Shown here piece after piece: positions 36,596 to 46,058 of a stretch of 64,000 nt of DNA. The stretch lies in assembly GCF_014692505.1 (NCBI RefSeq), contig NZ_JACNYK010000002.1, forward strand, positions 62,001 to 126,000, in the 5' to 3' direction. The notes beneath the pieces were generated by a model. That model made no database searches. It was not told where the DNA came from and was given only the letters and a program-made list of their open reading frames with translations. Positions within the stretch are counted from its first letter, which is position 1. Each line of letters begins with the position of its first letter. Both the position numbers and the translations under genes were made by a program. This DNA is from Sphingobacterium arenae (GTDB lineage: Bacteria; Bacteroidota; Bacteroidia; Sphingobacteriales; Sphingobacteriaceae).

Positions 36596-37139
36596 GGTTT
36601 TTGAGCCCCAACTTGTCCAATTTCTGAAAGTCGATATCCGACAATACCCGGCAAAATCATTTAATCTGGATTTTATTCAGAAACATGGTTTTACAGTAGC
36701 TGGTTTGCTTGCGTATTCTTATCATCCCGACAACCAGGTTTCTTTTCGGGCGGCGTGGCTTCTGGAACATATCTGTATAAAAGACCCTGCTATCATCGCA
36801 CCGATTTACAATACATTTATTAATCGGCTAGCAGCGCAAAAGCATTGGGGAACAATCCGCAGCTATACCAAAATAGCGATGCTGGCCACAAAGCGTAAAA
36901 CAGCGATACCCCATACCAAAGAACAGGAAGAAATAGTAATTGAGCAGTGCTTTAATTGGTTAATTAACATAAGTTGTCCGGTGGCGGTGGTTGTCAACTG
37001 TCTCGACATATTGTATAACCTGCGTAAGAAAAATCCGTGGCTAGAAGAGGAATTAAAAGCACAGATTCAGCATTTGCTCAAAAATCCGACACCTGCATTG
37101 GCGAGCAGAGCAAATAAAATATTAAAACGAATTTCCTAG
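36585..37139 (+). CDS. uncharacterised alpha-helical protein
   Basis: A 184-residue protein, start ATG 36585 overlapping the helicase stop by 11 bases. It appears entirely alpha-helical, with helices spaced like HEAT repeats (HPDNQVSFRAAWLLEHIC, KHWGTIRSYTKIAMLATKR, CPVAVVVNCLDILYNLRK) and a basic C-terminus. HEAT-like folds often mediate protein or DNA contact (as in AlkD), but no family is recognised. Coupling to the RecD-like helicase suggests a related function. Its last four bases overlap the convergent AI-2E-family gene. Confidence 0.6.
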   Translation: MENKVFEPQLVQFLKVDIRQYPAKSFNLDFIQKHGFTVAGLLAYSYHPDNQVSFRAAWLLEHICIKDPAIIAPIYNTFINRLAAQKHWGTIRSYTKIAMLATKRKTAIPHTKEQEEIVIEQCFNWLINISCPVAVVVNCLDILYNLRKKNPWLEEELKAQIQHLLKNPTPALASRANKILKRIS

Positions 37140-38197
37140 TCGCCTATCAAATGTCCATAAGGCTTAAGCAAATCCACATTATCAAAAATCACTTTACAAA
37201 TACCCAATATGGGTATAAATAAAATCATGCCTGCCGCACCCCATACCATCCCTCCTAATAATAACCCCATAATGGTAAACAGCGGACTAAGTTTTACGTT
37301 TCCACCGGTAATTTTTGGCGTCAGCACATAGCTATCCAATTGTTGGACGGCTGCAAAAAAAATCGCGACGATGATCGATGTCGTCAACGAATCTCCGGTT
37401 ATCAAGGTATATAAAACGACAATAGCGCCACCTAATACCGAACCTATATAAGGGATGACATTTATCAATGCCGCTAAAAGCGCAAAAAATAAGGCGTTTT
37501 TTACCCCAATGAGAGTCAACCCCGTGAAGTAGATAACCGATAGTATCAATACAACCAAAAAAATACCGCCAACGTACAGACTGGAAACCTTTGTTATTTT
37601 TCCTACGATTGTCTTCGCATGACCTACTTCATCATACCCAGCATGACGTTTGACCAATTGAAGGACAAACCATTTTATACGTTTTCTGTATATCAGCATC
37701 ATAATCGTATAGATGGTGACAATTAAAATGTTACCCGCTAAGGAAACAATAGAGAAAACCGTACCACCCACAACTTCACCAGCCGCATTAGACCACTCCG
37801 ATAATTGTTTCTGAAGATATTCTTTTTGTTTTATTCTGGATACATTAAAATGTTCAGTAATGAAGGCATGTGTTTCATCCAATACTACGTTTATCCGCTT
37901 CCCAATAACAACAATATCACCACCAAGACCTACAAGTTCACTGAATAATACATACAGCACGGCCATTATAATCAATATACTAACTAACACGACCAAAACT
38001 GCAGCCCAGCCTCGCTTCATGCCCCAGTGTTCTAATTTTTGACAAATAGGTACCAGTAACATAGCAAACAACGCGCTGGTAACGACAGGTACAAGAAAGC
38101 TTTTCGCATAATATAGGATTGCGAAAAGTAAAACAAAAAAAAGTAAAACTTGGTTAAAGATCCTTAATGTCGTAAACTTTCTATTTGTAGAATTCAT
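37136..38197 (-). CDS. AI-2E/PerM-family transporter
   Basis: A 353-residue polytopic membrane protein of the PerM/YhhT (AI-2E exporter-like) family: paired N-terminal helices (LRIFNQVLLFFVLLFAILYY and VPVVTSALFAMLLVPICQ), a soluble region (about 95-150), then a C-terminal bundle containing NVIPYIGSVLGG and the LTPKITGGNVKLSPL signature. The frame is open 19 codons upstream of ATG 38197; ATG 38197 fits the family start. Substrates are uncertain; relatives export autoinducer-2 or act as Na+/H+ antiporters. It is the last gene of a unit with ruvB, GT2 and a POT transporter. Confidence 0.85.
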   Translation of the reverse strand: MNSTNRKFTTLRIFNQVLLFFVLLFAILYYAKSFLVPVVTSALFAMLLVPICQKLEHWGMKRGWAAVLVVLVSILIIMAVLYVLFSELVGLGGDIVVIGKRINVVLDETHAFITEHFNVSRIKQKEYLQKQLSEWSNAAGEVVGGTVFSIVSLAGNILIVTIYTIMMLIYRKRIKWFVLQLVKRHAGYDEVGHAKTIVGKITKVSSLYVGGIFLVVLILSVIYFTGLTLIGVKNALFFALLAALINVIPYIGSVLGGAIVVLYTLITGDSLTTSIIVAIFFAAVQQLDSYVLTPKITGGNVKLSPLFTIMGLLLGGMVWGAAGMILFIPILGICKVIFDNVDLLKPYGHLIGD

Positions 38198-38257
38198 CAC
38201 GTTTGAAAAACAAGCAACTACATAAAAAGTTGTGGAGGAAAAGAAAATATACAATAT

Positions 38258-39280
38258 TTAGAACAACGTATTCCCTCGGTGGAAGGTATTTTTCCCTAAG
38301 TGTTTGAAGGCCATCTCCGTACACTCACGACCGCGAGAAGTACGCATGAGGTAACCTTCTTGGATCAAAAACGGTTCATATACCTCCTCAATCGTTCCTT
38401 CATCTTCTCCTACAGCTGTAGCGATCGTTTTCAGTCCGACGGGCCCGCCTTTGAATTTATCGATGATGGTGGTCAGAATCCGATTATCCATCTCATCTAA
38501 TCCATTTTCGTCTACATTCAGCGCATTCAGTGCATACTGTGCAATGGCCTTATCAATGGATCCGTTGCCTTTGATCTGCGCGAAATCCCGTGTCCTTCGG
38601 AGCAAAGCATTGGCAATACGAGGTGTTCCTCGGCTTCTCCTTGCGATTTCATAGGCTCCCTCTTCGGTAATGGGTGTATTTAAGATATGCGCCGATCTTA
38701 GCACGATAGTAGTCAATAACTTCGCGTCGTAATACTGAAGTCGTGAGTTAATTCCAAAACGAGCACGCAATGGAGCAGTTAACAGCCCCGATCGGGTGGT
38801 TGCGCCGATCAATGTAAACGGATTTAAGGAAATCTGTACCGATCGAGCGTTAGGACCGGTTTCTAACATAATGTCAATCTTGAAATCCTCCATCGCGGAA
38901 TAGAGATATTCTTCTACCAAGGGACTTAAACGGTGGATTTCGTCGATAAACAAAACATCTCCTTCCTCCAGATTTGTCAGAAGACCAGCTAAATCTCCCG
39001 GCTTGTCCAATACTGGTCCAGAGGTAATTTTGATGTTTACACCCATTTCATTTGCAATAATATGGGATAATGTGGTCTTTCCTAGTCCGGGAGGACCATG
39101 TAACAACACGTGATCCAGTGCCTCGCTACGTAGTTTCGCAGCTTTGACAAAAATAGAAAGGTTTTCTAGTATTTTCTCTTGCCCCGTGAAATCCTCGAAG
39201 ACTTGCGGACGCAATGCCCTTTCTATATCCCTATCAATGGAATTCAATCTTTCTGGATTCGGATCAAGATATTCATTCAT
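38258..39280 (-). CDS. ruvB: Holliday-junction branch-migration helicase RuvB
   Basis: A 340-residue AAA+ motor that drives branch migration with RuvA. Walker A is GPPGLGKTT (62-70), Walker B DEIHRLSP, sensor 1 GATTRSGLL, the arginine finger region APLRARFG, and the C-terminal winged helix ends before [17 protein letters not shown]. Length is normal. ruvA and ruvC are not in the window. The DPM1-like glycosyltransferase lies 16 nt upstream on the same strand. Confidence 0.96.
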   Translation of the reverse strand: MNEYLDPNPERLNSIDRDIERALRPQVFEDFTGQEKILENLSIFVKAAKLRSEALDHVLLHGPPGLGKTTLSHIIANEMGVNIKITSGPVLDKPGDLAGLLTNLEEGDVLFIDEIHRLSPLVEEYLYSAMEDFKIDIMLETGPNARSVQISLNPFTLIGATTRSGLLTAPLRARFGINSRLQYYDAKLLTTIVLRSAHILNTPITEEGAYEIARRSRGTPRIANALLRRTRDFAQIKGNGSIDKAIAQYALNALNVDENGLDEMDNRILTTIIDKFKGGPVGLKTIATAVGEDEGTIEEVYEPFLIQEGYLMRTSRGRECTEMAFKHLGKNTFHRGNTLF

Positions 39281-39296
39281 ATATACGCGAAGTTAA

Positions 39297-40022
39297 CTAT
39301 TTATATTTCTTAAACCAACTCTCTACTTTTAGTTGGATAACCCCAAAAAAAGCTTCACGGAATATGCGTGTACTCATCTTCGAGATCCCCTCTGTGCGAT
39401 CGGTAAATATAATAGGTACTTCTACGAGTTTGAAACCATATTGGATGGATGTAAATTTCATTTCAATCTGGAAAGCATAACCGATAAACTTAATGTTGTC
39501 TAGTGGAATTTTTTCTAACACCTTCCTGGAAAAGCAGACAAAACCAGCTGTAGCGTCCTGGATAGGGATACGCATAATAAGTCGTACATACGCTGATGCA
39601 AAATAGGACATCAATACCCTGCTCATAGGCCAATTCACGACATTGACACCTTTTATATAGCGGGACCCAATGGCCATATCGGCTCCATCCAGACACGCTT
39701 GACGCAGGCGTATTAGATCGTCCGGATTATGGCTAAAATCTGCATCCATCTCATATATATAAGTGTAGTGGCGTTGCAAAGCCCATCGAAATCCGTGGAT
39801 ATAAGCAGTCCCCAATCCCAACTTCCCTACTCTTTCCTCGATAAACAGACGATCGGGATATTCCTGTTGCATAGCTTTGACAATAGATGCTGTTCCATCC
39901 GGAGAACCATCATCTACAACCAAAACATGAAACGGAATCTGTAAAGAAAAAACCTTCCGAATAATTTTCGCTATATTTTCTTTTTCGTTGTATGTCGGAA
40001 TAATGACTAAACTATCTACCAC
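39297..40022 (-). CDS. polyprenol-monophosphate mannosyltransferase-like GT2
   Basis: A 241-residue GT2 enzyme resembling the soluble catalytic domain of dolichol/polyprenol-phosphate mannose synthase: VIIPTYNEKENIAKII, VDDGSPDGTASIV, MDADFSHNPDDLIR (DxD-type metal site) and GSRYIKGVNVVNWP. There is no C-terminal membrane domain, as in the DPM1 short class. It would load a sugar from a nucleotide donor onto a polyprenol phosphate for use in periplasmic glycosylation. It is located between a POT transporter and ruvB in a probable operon. Confidence 0.87.
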   Translation of the reverse strand: MVDSLVIIPTYNEKENIAKIIRKVFSLQIPFHVLVVDDGSPDGTASIVKAMQQEYPDRLFIEERVGKLGLGTAYIHGFRWALQRHYTYIYEMDADFSHNPDDLIRLRQACLDGADMAIGSRYIKGVNVVNWPMSRVLMSYFASAYVRLIMRIPIQDATAGFVCFSRKVLEKIPLDNIKFIGYAFQIEMKFTSIQYGFKLVEVPIIFTDRTEGISKMSTRIFREAFFGVIQLKVESWFKKYK

Positions 40023-40049
40023 GTTCGCTGAAATATGAGGTAATTTTTC

Positions 40050-41633
40050 TTAATCAATGCCATGCGTCATTTTCCGCAACTTACCGCTGAAGACCAACAA
40101 TAACAAAGCTGCTACAATGGGAATGGATGCAATGATGTAAAAGAATATCGACATGGAATATTCTTCAGAAATCTTATCAATATACGATCCGGTCATTCCG
40201 GCAATAAAATTCGCGATAGCAGATGCCGTAAACCAAAGTCCGAAAAGCAAGCCCACAAATTTCTTTGGTGAAAGCTTACTGATATACGATAAGCCTACCG
40301 GCGATAAACAAAGTTCGCCTGTCGTATGGAAGAAGTATGCAAGTATCAGCCATACCATACTAACCGTAGCCGTTGTTGCTCCCTTCGGAATGGAGCTGGC
40401 TCCAAAAGCTAGGGCAACAAAACCTACGCCTACCAGCAAAAGCCCCATAGCAAATTTTACAGCCCCCGAAGGGTTCCATATTCTCTCCCACATTTTACTG
40501 AAAGAAGAAGCTAATGTAATGATAAAGAAGGAGTTTAAGATCTGAAACCAGGAGACCGTCACTTCTGTTTGTTCAGCACTGAATTCTCTGTATACCTTCC
40601 AGATGCCTAGTCCCCAAATAATCGCAAACGACAACGCCGTAAACATAATCGTTAACGGATAAGCAGAAGCAATTTTTTTAGAGAGACCATATAATACCCA
40701 TGTGACGATTATGATTGGGAAAATGGTCAATGCCGCATCGACCCATTTAAAAGTTAGTCCGGCACTACCCTCCAAAACCCGTTGTGTATAATCTTTGGCA
40801 AAGATTGACATAGAACCTCCGGCCTGTTCAAAAGCGAAGAAGAAAAACACGCTGGCCAACATCAAAACCCCGGCGACGATAAGGCGATCCCGAACGACAT
40901 GTTTAGGGGTCTCTTCGTCTGTAATCTTCTCTACGTGCTCTTCGGGTTTATGTTTTGTATCGGGCTTCTCTCCAATAATACCAAAAATCTTTTGTGCAAA
41001 AAAGAATTGTAGCATACCAAAAAACATGAATACGCCTGCCAGACCGAAACCGTAATGCCAACCAATTTTCTCCCCAATATAACCACATAACAACATGCCC
41101 AAAAAGGCTCCCGCATTGATGCCCATATAGAAAATGGTATAACCAGCATCTTTTTTTGTACTGGTGTCGGGATACAATTGTCCCACCATAGAAGAGATAT
41201 TGGGTTTGAACAAACCATTTCCGAGAATCATTAAAACTAACCCCAGGTAAAAAAAGTGATCTCCAAATGTTTCAAAGGCCATAGACAAGTGACCCAAGGT
41301 CATGGTCAAAGCTCCAAGTAGAATTGCTTTCCGATAACCTGTGAGCTTGTCCGCGATCATCCCACCAATCAACGGCGTGAGATAGACCAATCCGGTATAC
41401 CATGCGTAAAGTTGCATAGCGTCGGCATTTGTCCACCCCCATCCGCCTTTCACAATTTCTGTGATAAGAAAGACCGTCAATAGAGCGCGCATCCCATAGT
41501 AGCTAAAGCGTTCCCACATTTCTGTAAAAAACAGCACAAACAAACTAGCGGGATGTCCCATCACCATTTTATGGTCAATGCCCTGCGTTGCTAGGTGATT
41601 TATCAGGACTTGGTCTTCTTTTTCTTGATTCAT
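40050..41633 (-). CDS. peptide MFS transporter (POT/PTR2 family)
   Basis: A 527-residue proton-dependent oligopeptide transporter. The helix-1 signature EMWERFSYYGMRALLTVFL, the loop GGMIADKLTGYRKAILLG and the FYMGINAGAFLG segment on helix 5 (PTR2 motif FxxxYxxINxG/A) are all present; the protein has at least 12 hydrophobic spans plus an extended linker after helix 6 (about 215-250, charged). It imports di- and tripeptides across the inner membrane. A 150-bp gap upstream probably holds the promoter; the downstream genes are only 16-60 nt apart. Confidence 0.92.
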   Translation of the reverse strand: MNQEKEDQVLINHLATQGIDHKMVMGHPASLFVLFFTEMWERFSYYGMRALLTVFLITEIVKGGWGWTNADAMQLYAWYTGLVYLTPLIGGMIADKLTGYRKAILLGALTMTLGHLSMAFETFGDHFFYLGLVLMILGNGLFKPNISSMVGQLYPDTSTKKDAGYTIFYMGINAGAFLGMLLCGYIGEKIGWHYGFGLAGVFMFFGMLQFFFAQKIFGIIGEKPDTKHKPEEHVEKITDEETPKHVVRDRLIVAGVLMLASVFFFFAFEQAGGSMSIFAKDYTQRVLEGSAGLTFKWVDAALTIFPIIIVTWVLYGLSKKIASAYPLTIMFTALSFAIIWGLGIWKVYREFSAEQTEVTVSWFQILNSFFIITLASSFSKMWERIWNPSGAVKFAMGLLLVGVGFVALAFGASSIPKGATTATVSMVWLILAYFFHTTGELCLSPVGLSYISKLSPKKFVGLLFGLWFTASAIANFIAGMTGSYIDKISEEYSMSIFFYIIASIPIVAALLLLVFSGKLRKMTHGID

Positions 41634-41783
41634 CTCTTAAATTTTTCTTATAAAAATCAAAAATCCTTAGGTTTTTTCCTAATTGATTTTGGTTACTTCG
41701 CTACAAAGAAAATAAAAATTCTGGTTTTTCCCGTAATCTCCATTTTTTATTTTGTAAAATTTCAATTACGGGATAACCGATTT

Positions 41784-42668
41784 TTATAAAGTTTTAAATC
41801 TCTCCAAAAGTTTTTTAGTTGCCAAGACACCTTCTACTTCGGGCAACTTTTTACCTTCATATTCAATTCCGACATAGCCCTTAAACCCAGCGTCTTTCAC
41901 AATTTGCATCATGCGGTGATAATCGATGCCCGTTTCGTTGCCATTTGCATCAAAATCATGAGATTTAGCACTTACTCCTTTGGCATAAGGCATCAAATCC
42001 TCGACCCCCTGATAACGGTCATATTCATAAAAATTACCAAAATCAGGTAAACTTCCGCAGTTTTTCTTCCCCACTTCTTTCAATACACCTGCCAACCAAT
42101 CACCATGCGAGGAAATACCACCATGGTTTTCTACGACAACATTAATCTTTGCTTTTTTTCCGTAGTCCGCCAAGGTACCCAAGCTGTTCACGACACGTTG
42201 CGCAACCTCTTCTGGCGTTCCTTTTCCTGCTGCATTTACACGAATGGCCTTACATCCTAAAAAAGCGGCTGCATCGATCCACTTATAATGATTGTCAACG
42301 GCTTGCAGTCGCTTCGTATCATCTTCATCGCCTAGATTTCCTTCTCCATCAACCATAATTAAGACATTCTTCACACCGTTGTCCTTAGCACGGTGATTTA
42401 AATCTTTAAGGTAAGTCATATCTTTCGCTTTGTCCTTAAAAAATTGGTTTACGTATTCTACTCCGTAAATATTAAATTTCTTGGCAGCAAATTCCGGAAA
42501 ATCGATGTTTTTTAAATCTCCAGCAAATAATGTTTTGTGCAATGACCATTGCGCTAATGAAATGTCAAACCACGATTTTTTTGCGGCAAAAACGTCCAAC
42601 GACGGAGCTATCATTACACCTGCTGTGGCTAATCCTAGGTTTTTTAAAAAAGTTCTTCTTGAGTTCAT
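41784..42668 (-). CDS. sugar-phosphate isomerase/epimerase-like protein with Tat signal
   Basis: A 294-residue TIM-barrel protein of the xylose-isomerase-like (AP endonuclease 2) superfamily. The N-terminus carries a twin-arginine signal (SRRTFLKNLG, then a hydrophobic stretch ending SLDVFA), so it is exported folded to the periplasm. Metal-site residues are suggested by VVENHGGISSHGDW, LPDFGNF and KSHDFDANG and the closing GIEYEG. Sugar or polyol isomerisation is likely but the substrate is unknown. It is the third gene of a unit with a UMF1 transporter and an LldE-like protein. Confidence 0.82.
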   Translation of the reverse strand: MNSRRTFLKNLGLATAGVMIAPSLDVFAAKKSWFDISLAQWSLHKTLFAGDLKNIDFPEFAAKKFNIYGVEYVNQFFKDKAKDMTYLKDLNHRAKDNGVKNVLIMVDGEGNLGDEDDTKRLQAVDNHYKWIDAAAFLGCKAIRVNAAGKGTPEEVAQRVVNSLGTLADYGKKAKINVVVENHGGISSHGDWLAGVLKEVGKKNCGSLPDFGNFYEYDRYQGVEDLMPYAKGVSAKSHDFDANGNETGIDYHRMMQIVKDAGFKGYVGIEYEGKKLPEVEGVLATKKLLERFKTL

Positions 42669-42685
42669 GAATTTTAAAGGTTTAA

Positions 42686-43414
42686 TTAAATATTAGCCCA
42701 TCCAGATGTTAACACATCGGCAATGTGCTTCGTCTTGACGGGGAGTTGATGCTTATCAATGTAAGCCTGTATCTGTAATAAACAAGAGCTATCTGTTGAA
42801 ATAATGTAGTCAGCTTTTACGGCCATCGCATTTTGCACTTTCTGCTCAGCCATCGCTGCCGATATGCCTTCAAATTTCACAGCGAAAGTCCCCCCGAATC
42901 CACAACATGTTTCTTGATCGCGCATGGGAACAACCTCAAGACCACCTACTTGGGCAAGCAATTGTCGCGGCTCATCTTTAATTTTACACTCTCTTAATGC
43001 GGCGCAAGAATCATGATAAACTGCCGTCCCCACTAACTCAGCACCAAAATAATCTTTTTTTAACACATTTACCAAAAAGTCGCTCAGTTCGTAAATATTC
43101 GATTGGATATTACGACAGCGGTTATGTACCGTAGTATTCGTAAAAAGGTCGTCGTATCCATTTTTAATCATACCTGTACAAGAGGCCGATGGGGATACGA
43201 TGTAATGATCTTCAGAAAAATCGTCCAGAAATTTTAGTCCAACTTTCTTAGCCTCATCCCAGAATCCTGCATTATATGCAGGTTGCCCACAACACGTTTG
43301 TTTCGGGTTGTAGATTACTTCGCAACCTGCCTTTTGAAGCAATTTCAATGTGCTGAAAGCAGTCTCTGGGTAAACTTGATCTACAAAACAGGGTATAAAT
43401 AATTCTACTTTCAT
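42686..43414 (-). CDS. LldE/LutA-like Fe-S oxidoreductase subunit
   Basis: A 242-residue protein with two cysteine-rich CCG domains: PKQTCCGQPAYNAG in the first half and DQETCCGFGGTFAVK in the second, plus scattered Cys (FIPCFVD, PSASCTGM, HDSCAAL). This is the LutA/LldE/GlpC-type subunit that passes electrons from lactate or glycolate oxidation. The usual partners LutB and LutC are not in the neighbourhood, so the complex must be completed from elsewhere or the role differs. Start overlaps the UMF1 stop by four bases. Confidence 0.87.
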   Translation of the reverse strand: MKVELFIPCFVDQVYPETAFSTLKLLQKAGCEVIYNPKQTCCGQPAYNAGFWDEAKKVGLKFLDDFSEDHYIVSPSASCTGMIKNGYDDLFTNTTVHNRCRNIQSNIYELSDFLVNVLKKDYFGAELVGTAVYHDSCAALRECKIKDEPRQLLAQVGGLEVVPMRDQETCCGFGGTFAVKFEGISAAMAEQKVQNAMAVKADYIISTDSSCLLQIQAYIDKHQLPVKTKHIADVLTSGWANI

Positions 43415-44718
43415 AACGTCATTGCTTTATTAAATCGCAGCAAGCGAAAGAGTAGACCACATCCAATGATAAAAAATACAGAAAGAAATAAAGCAGAGTA
43501 ACGTATGTTGTGGGTAAACTGCTCTATCAATCCGAACGAAAATAAACCTAACACAATAGCCAATTTTTCCGTAATGTCGTAAAAACTAAAAAAAGATGTC
43601 GTATCCTTGATGTTTTCTGGAAGAAATTTAGAATAGGTAGAACGTGATAGAGACTGAACTCCGCCCATTACTAGTCCAACCAAACACGCTAAAACGTAAA
43701 ACTCTGTTTCGGTTTTTATAAAAAATGCGGACACACAGACACCGATCCAAACAAACACCACAGCAATCAAAACCTTAATATTGCCAAATTTTGTAGAGAG
43801 CTTGGACATTAAATAAGCACCGAATATAGCTACTAATTGAATTAACAATATGGTAATAATGAGTTTAGAGCTTTCGAGTTGAAGTTCTTTAGCACCAAAC
43901 GCAGCCGCTACGATCATTAACGTCTGAACACCGGCAGCATAAAAGAAGTATGCTGGTAAAAATCGGCGAATACGCTGCATTTTTTGAATGCGGCGCAGCA
44001 CAATACGATACTCTATAATAACCGTACGAAAAACTTTTTTCGAAGCCAAGATTGCGGACTTTTGGTTATTCGGGAGCACAAAAAATGGAATTGTCGAAAA
44101 ACCAGCCCACCACAGCCCCACAAGTAAAAAGGATAATCGTGGTCCAAAGGTCGAATCTGTTATACCAAACCAATCGGGCTTTAAAATAAACACCAAACAG
44201 ATTAGTTGTAAGGTCACGCAACCAACATAACCATAAGCAAAGCCCTGTGCACTCACACTGTCCTGCTTATCTACCGTCGCGATTTGCGGTAAATAAGAAT
44301 TGTTAAATAAAACACCTCCAATATAGCCCATAGCCGCTAAGCCAAACAATACTACCCCTAACTCTAATGTTTCCAGCTTAAAAAAGAAAAGTCCCATACA
44401 AGCTATGGCACCAAAATAGGTGAAGAACATCATCATAGTCTTCTTTTTCCCTTGTACATCCGCATAAGACGAGAGAAAAGGTAATACACAAGCCATGAAA
44501 AGATAAGAAAAAGCCAACGCAAAGTTGGAAAGAGCGGTATTGACTACCTCAAACCCAAAAAAACTAACCACATCACCCTTTTCCGCAGTCTGCGTGATCG
44601 CTGTGTAATAAGCAGGAAAGATGGTCGATGTAATGACCAGATTATAAGCCGAGTTCGCCCAGTCAAACATGGACCAAGACCGAATCAAGCGTCTGTTGTT
44701 TTTTTCAATGACACGCAT
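43411..44718 (-). CDS. UMF1-family MFS transporter
   Basis: A 435-residue major-facilitator protein with the UMF1/Atg22-like signature at the N-terminus (SWSMFDWANSAYNLVITSTIFP) and about 12 hydrophobic segments. Relatives are poorly characterised; Atg22 exports amino acids from the yeast vacuole. It is the first gene of a unit with an LldE-like protein (overlap ATGA) and a periplasmic isomerase-like protein, so it may import or export a metabolite handled by them. Confidence 0.85.
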   Translation of the reverse strand: MRVIEKNNRRLIRSWSMFDWANSAYNLVITSTIFPAYYTAITQTAEKGDVVSFFGFEVVNTALSNFALAFSYLFMACVLPFLSSYADVQGKKKTMMMFFTYFGAIACMGLFFFKLETLELGVVLFGLAAMGYIGGVLFNNSYLPQIATVDKQDSVSAQGFAYGYVGCVTLQLICLVFILKPDWFGITDSTFGPRLSFLLVGLWWAGFSTIPFFVLPNNQKSAILASKKVFRTVIIEYRIVLRRIQKMQRIRRFLPAYFFYAAGVQTLMIVAAAFGAKELQLESSKLIITILLIQLVAIFGAYLMSKLSTKFGNIKVLIAVVFVWIGVCVSAFFIKTETEFYVLACLVGLVMGGVQSLSRSTYSKFLPENIKDTTSFFSFYDITEKLAIVLGLFSFGLIEQFTHNIRYSALFLSVFFIIGCGLLFRLLRFNKAMTL

Positions 44719-44753
44719 AAATCAAAGCGAAGATACTATATGTTAACAGAAAA

Positions 44754-46058
44754 TTAAAAATTCTTCCGTATAAAAGTTATAATCCGGGAAACTTCCTGAC
44801 GAACTGGCATTGGAGATCCAATAAAATTATTATGAAGAAAAGAAAACGCTAAATTACGCCCGCTACGGGCTTGAATATAACCGCTCTGACAATATACACC
44901 CTTAAGCGTTCCTGTTTTTGCCCAAACAAAGGGCATCCCGCCGTCTAATTGATAGGTGTTTCGCAAAGTGCCTTCCAATCCGCCAGCAGCAAATAGATAA
45001 TGAAGCTCATCGACATCATTAACCTCTCGCGCTATCATCAGTAGTAGGTCAACTAAAGCCCTCGGTGTAACCTTATTATAAGGTGATAAACCACTACCGT
45101 CGTAAAGATCAATTTTATCCATAAGATAAGCAGGATAAAAAGTAGCCATATCTTTTCTTAATCGAGCAGTGAGGAATGCATGGTATCGATTTAAAGCGAC
45201 AACCATCATTAACTGTTCTGCTAAAAAATTATCGCTGGTCAACATCATTTCCCGCAAAACATCTCGTGTAACAGCAGAATACAGGGTGTCCACCTTTATA
45301 GGTTTAGGGTAGCTAATGAAATTCACCTGTTTATGTAAGGTGTCCTGCAATAATTGTACAAATAGCTTATCAGAATATTTGAAGGGTTTTTGGGTTATAT
45401 AACTGTTTGGAATGTTGGTATTATTAATCAAAAATGTATTATCGTTCCAATCTCGGCGAATCCAGAAACGATCAGTAGCCACCCCATCGCTAGCAATATC
45501 AACCTGAAAACGCGCTGGGGAAACTCGAAGTTTATGCCCTACACTTCGGAAGGTAGCCACATTGCCATAAATGGGAAATGCAGTTATTTCTGGCTGATAA
45601 TATTCGTCGTAATCTTCCATGGCCCATCCCATCCGGTAAAATGGCTCGTCTGCAGTCAGGTCGCCTACATAAAACAGCTTTTTATCTGTCTCGGCTAAGA
45701 AATTATAGACTTTGCGTGTATCCAATTTCGGATGTAGAAAGGTAGGGTCACCTGTCCCCCAAAACAACAACGAGTCTCCCTTTTCAATATAATGGAGAGC
45801 GGGAATCGAATCTTCTAAATTTTTCAGTGCGGTAAACAAGGTGAATATCTTCGTGTTGGAAGCTGGAGTAAAATACTTATCTTCATTCGTTCCCAGCAGA
45901 AATTGATGCTGGTCCATATCATAAAGGCTAAAGCCAAATATATGATCTTTAAATATAGGTGATTGGTATAAACGACTACTTATTAAGGAAGTATCTTGTG
46001 AAAACGTAATGTAAGTAGAAAAGAAAAATATAGATAGGACAAGTAACAATTTAGTCAT
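44754..46058 (-). CDS. dacB: D-alanyl-D-alanine carboxypeptidase/endopeptidase (PBP4, S13 family)
   Basis: A 434-residue periplasmic penicillin-binding protein of the S13 (DacB) class. Signal peptide with cleavage near residue 20 (ITFSQ); active-site SxxK is SNTK (Ser67, Lys70); SDN in MLTSDNFLAEQ; KTG in WAKTGTLKG. It trims or hydrolyses peptidoglycan cross-links. It overlaps the ThuA-domain gene by eight bases and ends a unit beginning with the S4 gene and aroB. Confidence 0.9.
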   Translation of the reverse strand: MTKLLLVLSIFFFSTYITFSQDTSLISSRLYQSPIFKDHIFGFSLYDMDQHQFLLGTNEDKYFTPASNTKIFTLFTALKNLEDSIPALHYIEKGDSLLFWGTGDPTFLHPKLDTRKVYNFLAETDKKLFYVGDLTADEPFYRMGWAMEDYDEYYQPEITAFPIYGNVATFRSVGHKLRVSPARFQVDIASDGVATDRFWIRRDWNDNTFLINNTNIPNSYITQKPFKYSDKLFVQLLQDTLHKQVNFISYPKPIKVDTLYSAVTRDVLREMMLTSDNFLAEQLMMVVALNRYHAFLTARLRKDMATFYPAYLMDKIDLYDGSGLSPYNKVTPRALVDLLLMIAREVNDVDELHYLFAAGGLEGTLRNTYQLDGGMPFVWAKTGTLKGVYCQSGYIQARSGRNLAFSFLHNNFIGSPMPVRQEVSRIITFIRKNF

